A DNA stretch of 54,912 bases from an uncultured Verrucomicrobiota bacterium. Its GTDB lineage: Bacteria > Verrucomicrobiota > Verrucomicrobiia > Opitutales > Opitutaceae. Shown piece after piece: positions 54,815 through 54,912 of this stretch; position 1 is the stretch's first letter; the number at the start of each line of letters is the position of its first letter. Made by a program: the position numbers and the translations under genes. The DNA is taken from contig CAIOCT010000019.1 of the NCBI GenBank assembly GCA_903856725.1, forward strand, positions 1 to 54,912. Direction: 5' to 3'. The notes under the pieces were generated by a model. The model was not told where the DNA came from, did not search any database, and worked only from the letters and a program-made list of their open reading frames with translations.

Positions 54815-54912
54815 TTGCTGGTCATCATCAGGCTCACAACAACTCGCCGTTTAACGTCTGTGGCACTGCTCAGTGTTTTGGTCGTGTATGGATTGATTGT
54901 CGACCCGTCAAC
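54815..54912 (+). CDS. Possible 5' end of a further exported or membrane protein (runs off the window)
   Basis: An open frame from a TTG at 54815 continues to the window edge and encodes a basic start followed by a hydrophobic stretch (RRLTSVALLSVLVVYGLIVDPS). This looks like a signal peptide or membrane anchor. Only about 32 codons are visible and there is no ATG, so this is weak. Confidence 0.25.
   Translation, partial: MLVIIRLTTTRRLTSVALLSVLVVYGLIVDPS

Noticed and set aside
1-54912. Mobile elements, CRISPR arrays, tRNA or rRNA genes, prophage
   Set aside because: I saw no transposase or integrase frames, no regularly spaced repeats, no cloverleaf-like tRNA sequence and no rRNA stretch. 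A dedicated tRNA scan could still reveal something missed by eye.

Overview
The window is a gene-dense stretch of a Gram-negative bacterial chromosome of medium-to-high GC content. It shows no mobile elements, CRISPR arrays, rRNA or tRNA genes that I could recognise. The gene content and protein style suggest Verrucomicrobiota, probably Opitutae-like; this is my inference and no marker was searched. Supporting hints are Lnt and an OpgB-type enzyme (so an outer membrane), an M2 peptidase, a pyrophosphate-type PEP carboxykinase, Ala/Lys- or Pro-rich tails on several proteins, and almost no Shine-Dalgarno sequences before start codons.

Region 1 (1-5200) is the end of the spc operon running into the alpha operon: secY (3' end), a degenerate adenylate-kinase-like gene in the usual adk slot, map, rpsM, rpsK with a long N-terminal extension, rpsD, rpoA and rplQ, closed by a clear terminator. 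infA and rpmJ are not present between map and rpsM.

Region 2 (5200-16400) holds housekeeping genes mostly on the plus strand: a small zinc-ribbon membrane protein, guaA, a secreted protein of unknown function, gltA, a multi-pass membrane protein (minus), pdxJ, acpS, nnr, dprA and a secreted S9 peptidase. Region 3 (16380-18290, minus) is a compact operon: a TrpG/PabA-type amidotransferase, nrdR, an unknown 158-residue protein and a HIT protein. tgt follows on the plus strand; its zinc site has lost two of its three cysteines.

Region 4 (19590-27480) has an OpgB-like phosphoglycerol transferase (minus). A 336-base non-coding gap follows, carrying a run of 13 G inside an 11-bp inverted repeat. 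Then come UDP-glucuronate decarboxylase, secA and lnt (plus). Region 5 (27520-42420, minus) contains a beta-propeller lactonase-like protein, a CoA-transferase, tdk, korB/korA (2-oxoacid:ferredoxin oxidoreductase), an M2 metallopeptidase, an MFS transporter, a three-gene ABC efflux set (HlyD-like adaptor, FtsX-type permease, ATPase), a VOC protein and a small unknown protein.

Region 6 (42590-54912) has an ABC-F ATPase (plus), a 1149-residue PPi-type PEP carboxykinase (minus), a second and more complete adenylate kinase (minus), then plus-strand genes: a LURP-one/scramblase-like protein, a VCBS-repeat lipoprotein, a Sel1-repeat protein and a GH123/DUF4091-like secreted protein.

The most interesting points are: the adenylate-kinase pair, with a pseudoenzyme in the ribosomal operon and a remodelled active-looking enzyme 48 kb away; a queuosine tRNA transglycosylase without its zinc cysteines; the near absence of Shine-Dalgarno motifs together with an extended ribosomal protein S11; and the G13/inverted-repeat element upstream of the uxs gene.
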